From Caldithrix abyssi (GTDB lineage Bacteria; Calditrichota; Calditrichia; Calditrichales; Calditrichaceae): DNA of 64,000 nt. Made by a program: the position numbers and the translations under genes. The DNA lies in assembly GCA_011369465.1 (NCBI GenBank), contig DRQG01000086.1, positions 35,878-99,877 on the forward strand, written 5' to 3'. The notes beneath the pieces are model-generated. The model ran no database searches, was not told the origin of the DNA, and saw nothing but the letters and a program-made list of their open reading frames with translations. Positions 27,666 through 35,975 of the stretch are shown piece by piece (position 1 is the stretch's first letter; the number at the start of each line of letters is the position of its first letter).

Positions 27666-28304
27666 TCATTCAGCGAGGCGATGTTTAATCCAAAAAGCAA
27701 TATTTCCCCACAACGGTATAGAACATTTTTCAGAAAGTGAATCTATAAGGTTATCAACACGTGATAAAAACCTGTGTTTTTCCTGTTCTGTATTAAGTTT
27801 GGCTGTACTGATTCGTCCAAAATCAAAAAAGATCAATTTTCTCGATTCGTATTTGTCTTTAGCTACTATCCGTCTTTTCCTGAACTCGTCCTCTGATAAA
27901 AATGTGTTTGCTGTAAAAAACATTTCAGGTTTACCCCCTCTAATCAACTCACGTGCAAGACCCTAAAAAGTGATTTCAGTGCTATCTATATCCTCAGGAT
28001 GTAATCCTAACTCTTCAAACGTCTCACGCAAGTGGGGAAAATGATTTAGCTTTAGTTGGCTTGTTGTTGGTAAATCCATATAAATTAAATCACCAAAACT
28101 TGATGGTCCCAATTCATTAGGTCTAACCAATACGCGACTTGATCTTGAAGAAATTACCATTCTTCCATCAGTGGTAAATAACAATAAATTTATTCCTAAT
28201 GGATTTGCCAACAGGGAATTCTGTAAATTTTCCAATTTACCACTTGAATGAAACTCCTCCCTGAGAGTTGAATAAACATTTTTGATTCTTGTATCTAACG
28301 ACAA
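27666..28304 (-). pseudogene. Broken gene interrupted by an in-frame TAG (Nudix-like remnant)
   Basis: Two open stretches in the same frame (28304-27966 and 27962-27666) are separated only by a TAG at 27965-27963. Together they would give about 212 residues. Around the break the protein reads 'RETFEELGL ... STEITF[stop]GLARELIRGG', close to a Nudix box RExxEExGx followed by a 'GLARELxRGGKPE' continuation, but the preceding glycine and glutamate of the box are not there. There is no good start: the frame is closed upstream by TAG, and the only ATG with a ribosome site (AAGGAG) is in another frame and yields ten codons. A decayed gene with an early frameshift and an amber codon is the simplest reading. 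Confidence 0.6.
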
Positions 28305-28475
28305 ATTTGTACGAACGTTAAACTCATATTTGACTCCTTGTAATTCAGGGTAGATGGGCTAAGATTATTTCAATGGCCTGTCCGGCTTAGACGGAGCTGC
28401 ATAATTCAATTTTCAAAGAACAATATATCAATCTTCACTCTATCTCTTCCCAAGTGGTAAAGAGCATCCTTTTTG

Positions 28476-28541
28476 CCGGATGGGGTTCTGTCAAGACCGA
28501 GTGAAGGGAACTTTGTATGGTCTTGACAGAATCCCATCCGG
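28476..28541. repeat. Long hairpin, 23-bp arms
   Basis: The arms 28476-28498 and 28519-28541 are complementary over 23 bases with a single G-T position, around a 20-base loop. The arms start with CCGGATGGG and contain TCTGTCAAGACC. It lies in a 343-base gap between the broken Nudix-like gene and a zinc-ribbon microprotein. It is too large for an ordinary terminator and has no T tract; a mobile palindromic repeat or a structured RNA is possible. The rest of the gap shows nothing. Confidence 0.75.
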
Positions 28542-28647
28542 TAAATATTTTCTGAGCCACATAGAAGAGAAGATAATCTAGGTTTTTCATTTTTTCATAA
28601 AACTTTTGACACTACCTTTTAATATGTTTAAAGTATTTATCATGTCT

Positions 28648-28788
28648 TCATTTTAGATATCCTTTCCTACATTTTGGACATTGTTTTCCTTTTGAACCGC
28701 AACTATTACAGAATTGAGCACCGCATTTGTCACATACAAAAAAATACTTACCAGATTTTTCAGTTGAACCACAACTAACACATTTCAT
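28648..28788 (-). CDS. Zinc-ribbon microprotein (46 residues)
   Basis: A 46-residue ORF with a strong ribosome site (AGGAGAG) before its ATG. It has eight cysteines in four CxxC pairs: 'KCVSCGS', 'VCDKCGAQ', 'FCNSCGS' and 'QCPKCRKGYLK', enough for two zinc sites. A paralogue lies at 30572-30754 with the same spacing, 'GAQxCxxCGSxGxxCPxCRxGYL', which is good evidence that it is real. The function is unknown; protein or nucleic-acid binding is typical for such double ribbons. Confidence 0.75.
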   Translation of the reverse strand: MKCVSCGSTEKSGKYFFVCDKCGAQFCNSCGSKGKQCPKCRKGYLK

Positions 28789-28818
28789 AATTTCTCTCCT
28801 GAATTTTGAATTAAAATT

Positions 28819-29160
28819 TTACTTGATTTGTTTAATTTTCACCTCATTCAAGTCTCCACCAAATTCAATTTTGATTGAACCTAATGAATACTTTTTTATT
28901 ATTGGTTCTATTTCTTCATGAATCACATTTTTACATATGCTGTAAAACGTATCAACATCGATAGATAATAATAGCCCATAAGCATAACAATGATTTGGGT
29001 AGTCGTATTGCATATCAAAAATGCACATCGATTGAGGTCTTTTCTCTCCCACATATTCAAAGGTCTCATTACCTGAAAGATGTTTCATAAATGTGCCTGC
29101 TTCTTCATTGGCGACTGGTGGGATATTAAATGGTTCTATTTCCCATAGAGAAATTTTCAT
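28819..29160 (-). CDS. Hypothetical protein
   Basis: A 113-residue soluble protein with no signal peptide and no recognised motif. The middle reads 'SMCIFDMQYDYPNHCYAYG', and the C-terminal half ('ICKNVIHEEIEPIIKKYSLGSIKIEFGG') looks like a helix-strand pair. It lies 19 bases after the CFI-box gene and 30 bases before the zinc-ribbon microprotein on the same strand, so the three may be co-expressed. Codon use is AT-rich like its neighbours. Confidence 0.55.
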   Translation of the reverse strand: MKISLWEIEPFNIPPVANEEAGTFMKHLSGNETFEYVGEKRPQSMCIFDMQYDYPNHCYAYGLLLSIDVDTFYSICKNVIHEEIEPIIKKYSLGSIKIEFGGDLNEVKIKQIK

Positions 29161-29179
29161 TACTCACTCTATAATCTTT

Positions 29180-29740
29180 TTATTTGTTCACTCGAAGAAT
29201 GCGAAGCAGAGATATTGTTGGTCTTATAAAAAGCAATCTAATAGTTTTTTGTAAATAATTACTCTGGCTGATCACCCCTGCTAATTTTGGAGAAATTGAA
29301 TAGTAAATTTGAATGGAAATTCTGCCAGCTGGATATCTTGCCAGTATGTTATCTCTAAAACGGGTTAAAAACAAAACTTCGGGAGCATTGACATCACCAC
29401 ATGCCGCAGTTACAATGAAACAGCCTCCTTTTTTCTTCCTGATAACAGTCTCATGGTTAATGGGATTTTCGGTATCACATTCTCTGCATTTAAACGATGT
29501 AAAGCCTTTGTTGCAACTGCTACAAAAGATTCCAATGTAATTATCTTTGTTTACACCAAATTGGAAAACTTCACTCCCGCAATTAGGACATGGCAAAAGG
29601 GGGTTTGCTGTATTACAACGTAAACAGCCAATGCCAAAATCATGCGCTTTTAGTTCCTCACCTATTTCAACTCGTGCATTGAATTCATTTCTTCCACGAG
29701 CCACATTAACCCATTGGACATTAGTAGTTTCATCACTCAT
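29180..29740 (-). CDS. Zinc-ribbon protein with C-terminal CFI-box domain
   Basis: A 186-residue protein from the ATG at 29740, which has AAGGATCAAA in front. The middle contains three CxxC pairs ('GCLRCNTANPLLPCPNCGSE', 'FCSSCNKG', 'KCRECDTE'), so at least one zinc-ribbon pair. The C-terminal part begins 'GGCFIVTAACGDVNAPEV', then 'LTRFRDNILARYPAGRISIQIYY' and 'SPKLAGVI': the CFI-box pattern, known as a C-terminal domain on many unrelated bacterial proteins but of unknown role. With the two nearby zinc-ribbon microproteins it makes a cluster of zinc-binding unknowns. Confidence 0.8.
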   Translation of the reverse strand: MSDETTNVQWVNVARGRNEFNARVEIGEELKAHDFGIGCLRCNTANPLLPCPNCGSEVFQFGVNKDNYIGIFCSSCNKGFTSFKCRECDTENPINHETVIRKKKGGCFIVTAACGDVNAPEVLFLTRFRDNILARYPAGRISIQIYYSISPKLAGVISQSNYLQKTIRLLFIRPTISLLRILRVNK

Positions 29741-29909
29741 TTTGATCCTTTTGTTATTCAAGTGCTACATAGAAAAACGTTGTGATAATTTTCAGTATAG
29801 CTAATGGATTTAATCGGTGCGCGCACACTTGAAAACTGACATCTCGCACTTCTTATCATGCATGCTCGCGTCCGAGTTACAGCCGGTGTAATGTGTCCTA
29901 CTAGATTAA

Positions 29910-30419
29910 TCAATTAGTAGTTATAGTAAAGTCAAACACCAAAGAGCCTCGAACGAATTGTTCATTATTGCTAATATACAATGCATAACTACCATTACTC
30001 AATTGTTCTGTTGGTATTATTTTATACATGCTTGATTCGTTTTTAATAGGAACAATTTCAATAGAAATTGATTCTTCTGGAACAAATAGATTTTTTCTTT
30101 CAGTATGAGTTCTATATTTTAAACTAGATAACTTAAGTCCCTGGGATAAATTTGAGACATCGTTATCATAAATAATAAAATAAATTGACGTATCGGGAAT
30201 AACTATTTTAGATAATCTTGGTATTCCTATATACCATGTAGGGATCCAGCCATCTGTTTCAGATTTTTGCGGCTGTAGTTTGATAAACTCATTACTTTTT
30301 GTTATAGCATACCATCCGAAGGATTCAGGTTTTGGTTCATTGCTACAACTTGACAAAAAAAATATTTTAGAAATTAAAAATAAAATGGTGATTGTTTTGA
30401 ATAAAAAAGATTTATGCAT
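29910..30419 (-). CDS. Predicted lipoprotein, unknown
   Basis: A 169-residue protein with a signal peptide and lipobox 'IFFLSSC' (Cys25), followed by 'SNEPKPESFGWYAI'. The mature part is polar and beta-rich ('GIPRLSKIVIPDTSIYFIIYDND', 'GSYALYISNNE'), with no known domain seen. The AT-rich composition matches the accessory stretch. It stands alone, with 148 bases downstream and about 150 bases upstream free of genes; both gaps show no clear feature beyond a GTGCGCGCAC palindrome near 29818. Confidence 0.65.
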   Translation of the reverse strand: MHKSFLFKTITILFLISKIFFLSSCSNEPKPESFGWYAITKSNEFIKLQPQKSETDGWIPTWYIGIPRLSKIVIPDTSIYFIIYDNDVSNLSQGLKLSSLKYRTHTERKNLFVPEESISIEIVPIKNESSMYKIIPTEQLSNGSYALYISNNEQFVRGSLVFDFTITTN

Positions 30420-30571
30420 AGTATCCTCAATATTAGTTGGTATCTATATAAGAATTAGACTATATGTTTTGCTATCTTGCGTCCACCCGTTGAACCGCAC
30501 TGAACACATTTCATCGGTTAATCCCTCTATTTTAATTCATCAAAAGTTCATAATTCTCACACTTAACGTCT

Positions 30572-30754
30572 TTACAACATTCTTCTTCTCAGGCTTAAAT
30601 AGCCCTGCCTGCAAACGGGACAGGTTTGCCCGTTACTGCCGCAATTCGTGCAAAGCTGAGCTCCGCAAACAACGCATTCATAATATTTGCTATCCCGGCT
30701 GGACGGACTCTCTCTACTGTCTATCGCACCGCATTTTGCACATGGATTTGTCAT
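30572..30754 (-). CDS. Zinc-ribbon microprotein (60 residues), paralogue of 28648-28788
   Basis: A 60-residue protein with the cysteine layout 'PCAKCGA', 'ECVVCGAQ', 'LCTNCGS' and 'TCPVCRQGYL', closely matching the 46-residue protein 1.8 kb away, plus a longer loop after the first pair and a basic tail 'SLRRRML'. AGGAG lies nine bases before its ATG, inside the end of the upstream small membrane-protein ORF, and the two overlap by four bases (ATGA). A zinc-binding adaptor role is likely but not shown. Confidence 0.75.
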   Translation of the reverse strand: MTNPCAKCGAIDSRESPSSRDSKYYECVVCGAQLCTNCGSNGQTCPVCRQGYLSLRRRML

Positions 30755-30897
30755 AATACTCTCCTCTTTTCAATCTCCAGCAACAATAAATGCCCTAACA
30801 GCACCTGGATAAAACCGATGGGACTGAGGACAATGGTGGCGATTAGCACATAACCAACCGCGTTACTGATTTTTACCAAAAATTTAATATGGGACAT
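30751..30897 (-). CDS. Small membrane protein (48 residues)
   Basis: The ATG at 30897 opens 48 codons ending in a TGA that overlaps the ATG of the zinc-ribbon microprotein. A single hydrophobic segment, 'AVGYVLIATIVLSPIGFIQVLL', is preceded by a basic N-terminus. No clear ribosome site is seen upstream. The coupled four-base overlap and the coherent membrane helix argue for a real gene; its short length argues for caution. The 228 bases upstream of it hold nothing recognised. Confidence 0.45.
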   Translation of the reverse strand: MSHIKFLVKISNAVGYVLIATIVLSPIGFIQVLLGHLLLLEIEKRRVL

Positions 30898-31125
30898 GTT
30901 CAAATAAAGTTTGTTCTTTGACTATCCTTATATGCAATTTGTTTGCCAGTATTATCATGCATTGTTTTTTAAGGACTTATCTGGATATCGCCGGAATACG
31001 AAATGGGATTTTGAGAAATAAAGTTTACATTTGAGCGGGCAAATGGAGTTGTAGTTTAATATCGATGGGCGTATGTTTTGTAAATACAGGCGGTTATATA
31101 AAATGAGAAGAAAAGTTTACAGACG

Positions 31126-32439
31126 CTATAAGCCTAATTCTTTTATCATATTTTGCAGCGCCCTGCGGGAAAGGCCGCTATCTTGCGCTGTCTTGCTTAT
31201 ATTGCCGTTATTGCGTAATAAGGCCTTCTTAATATATTCTTTCCGGAATTCTCTGAACATATAATTCCGCGCTGCGATATACGGTATATGACCGCTTGAT
31301 TTATTTTCTGTCTGCTGTATCTGCAGCTCAGCGGGAGAAATCTGCTTCCCGCGGCTAAGCATAACAGCTCGTTCAATAACGTTTTTCAGCTCACGTACGT
31401 TTCCCGGCCAGTGATAGGCTTTAAGGATATGTAAAGTCTTGGGTGTAAATTCTTTTTCTGTTATATTATGACGTTTACAAAACTCTCGTAAAAAATAATA
31501 AGCCAGCGGTATAATTTCTTCTTCGCGATCCTTTAAGGAAGGGATAAAGAGAACAAAGCTGCCGATTCTGTAATACAAATCCTCACGGAAATGACCGTTC
31601 TGTATTAAAGAAAGCAAATCGCTTTTAACGGCGGAAATCAATCTGAAATCCACATCAATAAATCGGGCGCCGCCCAGGCGTTGTATCTTCTTTTCCTGTA
31701 AAGCTCTAAGCAAAGCCGCTTGAGCCTGCGGCGACAAGTCTTCCAGTTCATCTAAAAACAGAGTGCCGCCCTGCGCCTGCTCTATCTTTCCTATTTGATC
31801 CGTTAATGCGCCGGTAAAAGCGCCTTTTTTATGGCCGAACAACTCGCTTGCAACCAGCGTTTCCACCAGAGCGCCGCAATTAACGGCTATAAAGGGGCCG
31901 TCTTTTCGATCGCTACGCCGATGAATATAACGGGCCAGCACTTCTTTTCCACTGCCGCTGGGACCGACCAGCAGAATACTGTTATCATATTTTGCAGCCC
32001 GGGCAGCGTCGCTAAAAACTTTTTTCATCAGAGGCGACTCTACAATGACGCCGGCTTCAGACTCAAGCGGCGCTTTATATTTGATGAGAACAGTATAGAT
32101 CAGTTTTTTCAATTCATTTAGGCTGGAAGATTTCACAAAATATTCATCCGCTCCGTGTTGGCGGGAATGTTTAAACAGGGTATGCGAGTCATGGTTGGTA
32201 ACCATAATCACAGGCAGCCAGGGAAATTTTTCCTTAATAGCGGGTAAGGCTTCCAAACCTTCGAATGCGCTGTTCAGCGAAATATCAAGCAGCAGCACAT
32301 TAGGCTGGACATCCTCGATCAGGTCTAACCCATCCAGAATATTCTGCGCCGTATGCACCTGATATTTCTCTTTCAGCGTTTTGGCGTATTCATTCAAGAA
32401 AAAAGGATCGTCATCAATCATCAATATGGTTGTCTGCAT
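31126..32439 (-). CDS. NtrC-family response regulator (receiver, sigma-54 AAA+, Fis)
   Basis: A 437-residue protein. The receiver domain has 'MIDDDP' and the phospho-acceptor Asp52 in 'VLLLDISL'. The AAA+ domain has Walker A 'GPSGSGKEVLARYIH', 'SELFGHKKGAFTGALTD' with the GAFTGA loop, Walker B 'GTLFLDELEDL' and 'FREDLYYRIGSFVLFIPSL'. The C-terminus is a Fis helix-turn-helix ('NGNISKTAQDSGLSRRALQNMIKELGL'). Its start overlaps the 3' end of the FG-GAP kinase gene by 26 bases, so the two form a cognate two-component pair acting on sigma-54 promoters. Targets are not known. Confidence 0.94.
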   Translation of the reverse strand: MQTTILMIDDDPFFLNEYAKTLKEKYQVHTAQNILDGLDLIEDVQPNVLLLDISLNSAFEGLEALPAIKEKFPWLPVIMVTNHDSHTLFKHSRQHGADEYFVKSSSLNELKKLIYTVLIKYKAPLESEAGVIVESPLMKKVFSDAARAAKYDNSILLVGPSGSGKEVLARYIHRRSDRKDGPFIAVNCGALVETLVASELFGHKKGAFTGALTDQIGKIEQAQGGTLFLDELEDLSPQAQAALLRALQEKKIQRLGGARFIDVDFRLISAVKSDLLSLIQNGHFREDLYYRIGSFVLFIPSLKDREEEIIPLAYYFLREFCKRHNITEKEFTPKTLHILKAYHWPGNVRELKNVIERAVMLSRGKQISPAELQIQQTENKSSGHIPYIAARNYMFREFRKEYIKKALLRNNGNISKTAQDSGLSRRALQNMIKELGL

Positions 32440-35400
32440 AGCTTTGCCTTAATGTTAATTCAACAATTGCGCCAGCACCTTCTTTCGGTTTTTTCAAATG
32501 AACAGCGCCTCCGAAATTTTCAAGAATTTTCTTAGTATGATATAATCCCAGCCCGGTAGAATTTTTAGTGGAATAACCCTCTTTGAACAGTACATCCGTT
32601 TCAGCATGTAATCCTGTTCCAAAATCACGAATGGCAATTTGCAGAGCCATGTCTGTGTTCTTTTTAAGGGTAATTTCCAATATTTTTTCGTTTTTATCTT
32701 GCATAGCTTCCAAAGCATTTTGCATTACATTGCTTAATGCCTGAATCAGTTCATCGCGACGTATCAATACAGCGGGATTGGTATCTTCCAATTCATTCTT
32801 TATCGTAATCGTATTGAAAAAAGGAAACTTGCGCACCGCGGCAGTAACGGTATCCAATAGAGGAGCGCTATATAATTTTTCGATTTGTGTTCGGATTCTG
32901 AGAATGATTTTTTTCAGATTTGTTAATTCTCCTTTCAACCGCTGTTCAATGCCATCGCCGCCAAGCTTTTTACGGAAAAGTATCTTTTTACTCAATAATT
33001 CGATGGATTTCATACTTTTTTGTAAGTGGTTTTTATGGTACAACCGGCTATACATTTCATTGATGCGCTTCAGGAAAGGAATAGAATAGGCATTAAAATA
33101 GGTGAGTTCTTCCCGCACCTTTTCTGTCCATTGTAAATTTTGGGAAGGATTATAATTATTGCATAAAAATATCAGATGATCGATATATTTAATACCGTTA
33201 TTGCTGTGATTGTATTGCCTCAGTAAATCAAACAGTTTGAAATAATAAAAGTCGCCGTAATATAAATGACTGTAACGATTGATCAAATAAAAAATACCCA
33301 AACCAATTAAAATAGTAAGAGTAAGCGGTATAAAGAGCTCAAGCGAAGTATTCTGCCCGCGCCATAAAGTTGTGAGCAGGAAGAATACGCTAAAAACAGA
33401 TAAATTAAAAAACAAAAAATAGAATTTAGGCCAGTTATATCGCCGCAGGGCAACCCAGTTTAGGATGAGCCAGAATAAGAACAACATAAAATATTGAATG
33501 GTTTTAATCCGTTTGCGTCCGTTTAGCAGTAGGGAAAAAAGACGGCCTTTCATGCTTTCCCATTTTCCGAGTTCCCAGGTTCTGGCCATTGTATAAATAT
33601 TTCCCGCCTTCAAATGGTTTTTGACGATTTCTTTACCATTGGGCAGGCGAATGGTGGCACGATATTCCGTGTCTTTTTCCACGCCAAAACAGACTTCCGG
33701 CAGGCCTGAGCCCATATACCCGGTGGTTAGCTCGATATCGCGAAAACCGGCTAACCGGCTGGATTCTTGTTTAGCGGTTTCTTTATATAACCACACTTTT
33801 GTACCTATGCAATTCGTGTAAGGGAAACGAATACAAATTGAATTATGACGGTTTAATCCGTTTATGTAAATTGCGCTATGCCCAAATTCCGATTCGCTAA
33901 CAACGATATCCGGATCACCGTCGTTATCTACATCGCCTACAACCGAGCTGACGGTTAAGCCCTTGAAATTTTCCTGTATGCACATAGAATCCATTTCAAA
34001 ATAACGGGCATTATGATTCCATAAAATATAATTTTTCCCCACAGTTCCCACAAAGATATCCTGAAATCCGTCCAGATTGAAATCGCCCCAGTTTGCCGTA
34101 TAAGCCAAACAAGATTTTTCGATTCCTTTTTGTCGGCTTACATCTATAAAGCGTCCTCCACCGGTATTTTCGAAAAGAGCCAGCGGCGTAACCCGATTGG
34201 CCAAAAACAAATCAAGATCGCCGTCGTTGTCATAATCGCCAAAAGCCATTGTCTGGGTATAGACATAAGGCCGTTTTGTGAGTTGAGGCGAAAGATCGCT
34301 TTTATTCATAAAAACGATTTTTGCCCCGGGATGCGGTTCGGTTTGATTTTCAAAATAATAAATATTGCCGGAGGCTCTAAATAAAAAAAGATCACGGTCT
34401 CCGTCATTGTCCACATCGGCCAAACGAGGCGTGTAACCTTTAATAGAATCGGGCAGGAATGCTGCGCCGGTCTTATTTTCAAATCGCATATAACCTTTGT
34501 TTAAATAAAGGCGCAACGGGCCGGAAGAGGCCCCTACAATAAAATCCATATAACCGTCCCGGTTTAAATCCGTCCAAAGGATATTTCCGGTCCGGTCTTT
34601 TTCCTGAAAATCGGTGAACGATGTAACATCAACAAAATAATCATCTCCGGTATTTTCAAACAGACGATTTGTTCCTCTTAAAGTAGTTAAAATAGCGTCA
34701 ACATCGCCGTCATTATCCAGATCGTTAAAAAATACGCCTGCATCCCAGAAGCGGTGTAACGTTTTTGCACCGGGGTTTTTATAATAAAAAAGATTGCTTT
34801 TTTTTATTATATCGTTCAATATGAAATCTTTTTTATCTTTGGATACCTGCATAAATGTATTGGGCCGGCTATATGAAGCTATATATATATGAATACCTTC
34901 CTTGTTATTGCGATATAAAGCCGTGCCAAAATCTCCGCTGTTACCCATGTTCCACCAATGCAAACGAAAAGCCGGTTTATCCGTAAAATACGGATTTCCC
35001 AGTTTTTTAGGGCCATAATATAAAATCCTGCCAGAGTTTGTTAACAGAAGAAAATCACCAAGTATCAGGGGATGCACTTTTTTAATTTCCGGAGCGGAGA
35101 ACAGAAGCTTTTCTTTATCAAAATTATATCGTCGTATCCATTTATCTCCGTAATAATATAAGGAGTTTTTAAAAAAGGTGTAATTGGATTCAACGATAAG
35201 CGAATCTAATAAGGATGATTTTTGCTCTGAATACCAAAGACATTTTTTCCCGGATATAATATATCCCTTATCAGGTCGATCAAAAATCAGCCTAATATCC
35301 TGGGGATATCTTCCGCCCGAATATATAAAAGTGTATTTCCCATCGTTCACATAATAATAATGCACATCAACATCGTTTTCTTCGAGAACAAGAGCAATAA

Positions 35401-35938
35401 TATAACTATTTTCAGAAAGAGCATGAATTGCCCGCGTATAAGCAAAAGGGATATGGGGAAGATTTTTCGCCTTATTACCGTCAAAATAGATCAGGCTGCC
35501 CCAAAAACCAGCAGCCATAAAGCGGGTGGAATCCAAGAAGCTGAAATGATCTAAAGTATTGGACTGGGGTAAATGAATTTTTTGCCAGCGTTTTCCGTCA
35601 AAATGCAGGCATTGCGTGTAGTAATCCCTTGGGATAGATTCGTAAAAGACCCATATATTTGTCGGAGAAAAAACTTTTAACCCGGTGATAGTCACCATTT
35701 CCCGTAAGGGCAGCCTGGGCTTAAAGGGGTTCCATTTAGCTCCTTCCCAAAACAAAAGTCCCTCTCCGTCATAACAAACGGCAAAATATCCTTTTTGGGC
35801 GGTCTCTAATTTATATATTTTCTTTCCTGTGAGCTCAGGGAAAGTACGTAACTCGGCCATATCGTTAGCGCCGTAAATGAGACCAACGAATATTGCCACC
35901 AGATAAAATGCCCTTCCATTCCTTATAAAAAGATGCAT
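32414..35938 (-). CDS. Sensor histidine kinase with FG-GAP/VCBS propeller and UnbV/ASPIC-like sensor
   Basis: A 1174-residue membrane kinase. After a signal-like helix comes a beta-rich region, then FG-GAP/VCBS repeats with calcium-binding loops ('DLDNDGDVDAIL' near 406, 'DYDNDGDLDLFLANR', 'DVDNDGDPDIVV' near 673). An ASPIC/UnbV-like segment follows ('TTGYMGSGLPEVCFGVEKD'). Three or more membrane helices lie at about 810-905. The C-terminal ATPase has N-box 'NVMQNALEAM' (about 1068), G1 'IRDFGTGL', F 'FKEGYSTK' and G2 'TGLGLYHTKKIL'. A canonical HE/HD phospho-acceptor motif is not visible; 'LYHKNHLQKSMKS' is the only His-containing candidate helix. Its partner regulator overlaps its 3' end. 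The large surface propeller suggests sensing of an extracellular ligand or partner protein. Confidence 0.9.
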   Translation of the reverse strand: MHLFIRNGRAFYLVAIFVGLIYGANDMAELRTFPELTGKKIYKLETAQKGYFAVCYDGEGLLFWEGAKWNPFKPRLPLREMVTITGLKVFSPTNIWVFYESIPRDYYTQCLHFDGKRWQKIHLPQSNTLDHFSFLDSTRFMAAGFWGSLIYFDGNKAKNLPHIPFAYTRAIHALSENSYIIALVLEENDVDVHYYYVNDGKYTFIYSGGRYPQDIRLIFDRPDKGYIISGKKCLWYSEQKSSLLDSLIVESNYTFFKNSLYYYGDKWIRRYNFDKEKLLFSAPEIKKVHPLILGDFLLLTNSGRILYYGPKKLGNPYFTDKPAFRLHWWNMGNSGDFGTALYRNNKEGIHIYIASYSRPNTFMQVSKDKKDFILNDIIKKSNLFYYKNPGAKTLHRFWDAGVFFNDLDNDGDVDAILTTLRGTNRLFENTGDDYFVDVTSFTDFQEKDRTGNILWTDLNRDGYMDFIVGASSGPLRLYLNKGYMRFENKTGAAFLPDSIKGYTPRLADVDNDGDRDLFLFRASGNIYYFENQTEPHPGAKIVFMNKSDLSPQLTKRPYVYTQTMAFGDYDNDGDLDLFLANRVTPLALFENTGGGRFIDVSRQKGIEKSCLAYTANWGDFNLDGFQDIFVGTVGKNYILWNHNARYFEMDSMCIQENFKGLTVSSVVGDVDNDGDPDIVVSESEFGHSAIYINGLNRHNSICIRFPYTNCIGTKVWLYKETAKQESSRLAGFRDIELTTGYMGSGLPEVCFGVEKDTEYRATIRLPNGKEIVKNHLKAGNIYTMARTWELGKWESMKGRLFSLLLNGRKRIKTIQYFMLFLFWLILNWVALRRYNWPKFYFLFFNLSVFSVFFLLTTLWRGQNTSLELFIPLTLTILIGLGIFYLINRYSHLYYGDFYYFKLFDLLRQYNHSNNGIKYIDHLIFLCNNYNPSQNLQWTEKVREELTYFNAYSIPFLKRINEMYSRLYHKNHLQKSMKSIELLSKKILFRKKLGGDGIEQRLKGELTNLKKIILRIRTQIEKLYSAPLLDTVTAAVRKFPFFNTITIKNELEDTNPAVLIRRDELIQALSNVMQNALEAMQDKNEKILEITLKKNTDMALQIAIRDFGTGLHAETDVLFKEGYSTKNSTGLGLYHTKKILENFGGAVHLKKPKEGAGAIVELTLRQSYADNHIDD

Positions 35939-35975
35939 AGTTTACAATGTGTATATGAGAGTTTCGGCAAGAACG

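Noticed and set aside
27600..30900. Integron-type cassette array, suggested by a run of small unknown genes and GTTAGC/GTTAAAC-like strings
   Set aside because: No pair of R''/R' boxes with correct spacing and orientation was found between the genes, and the gaps are not alike. No integrase is in the window.
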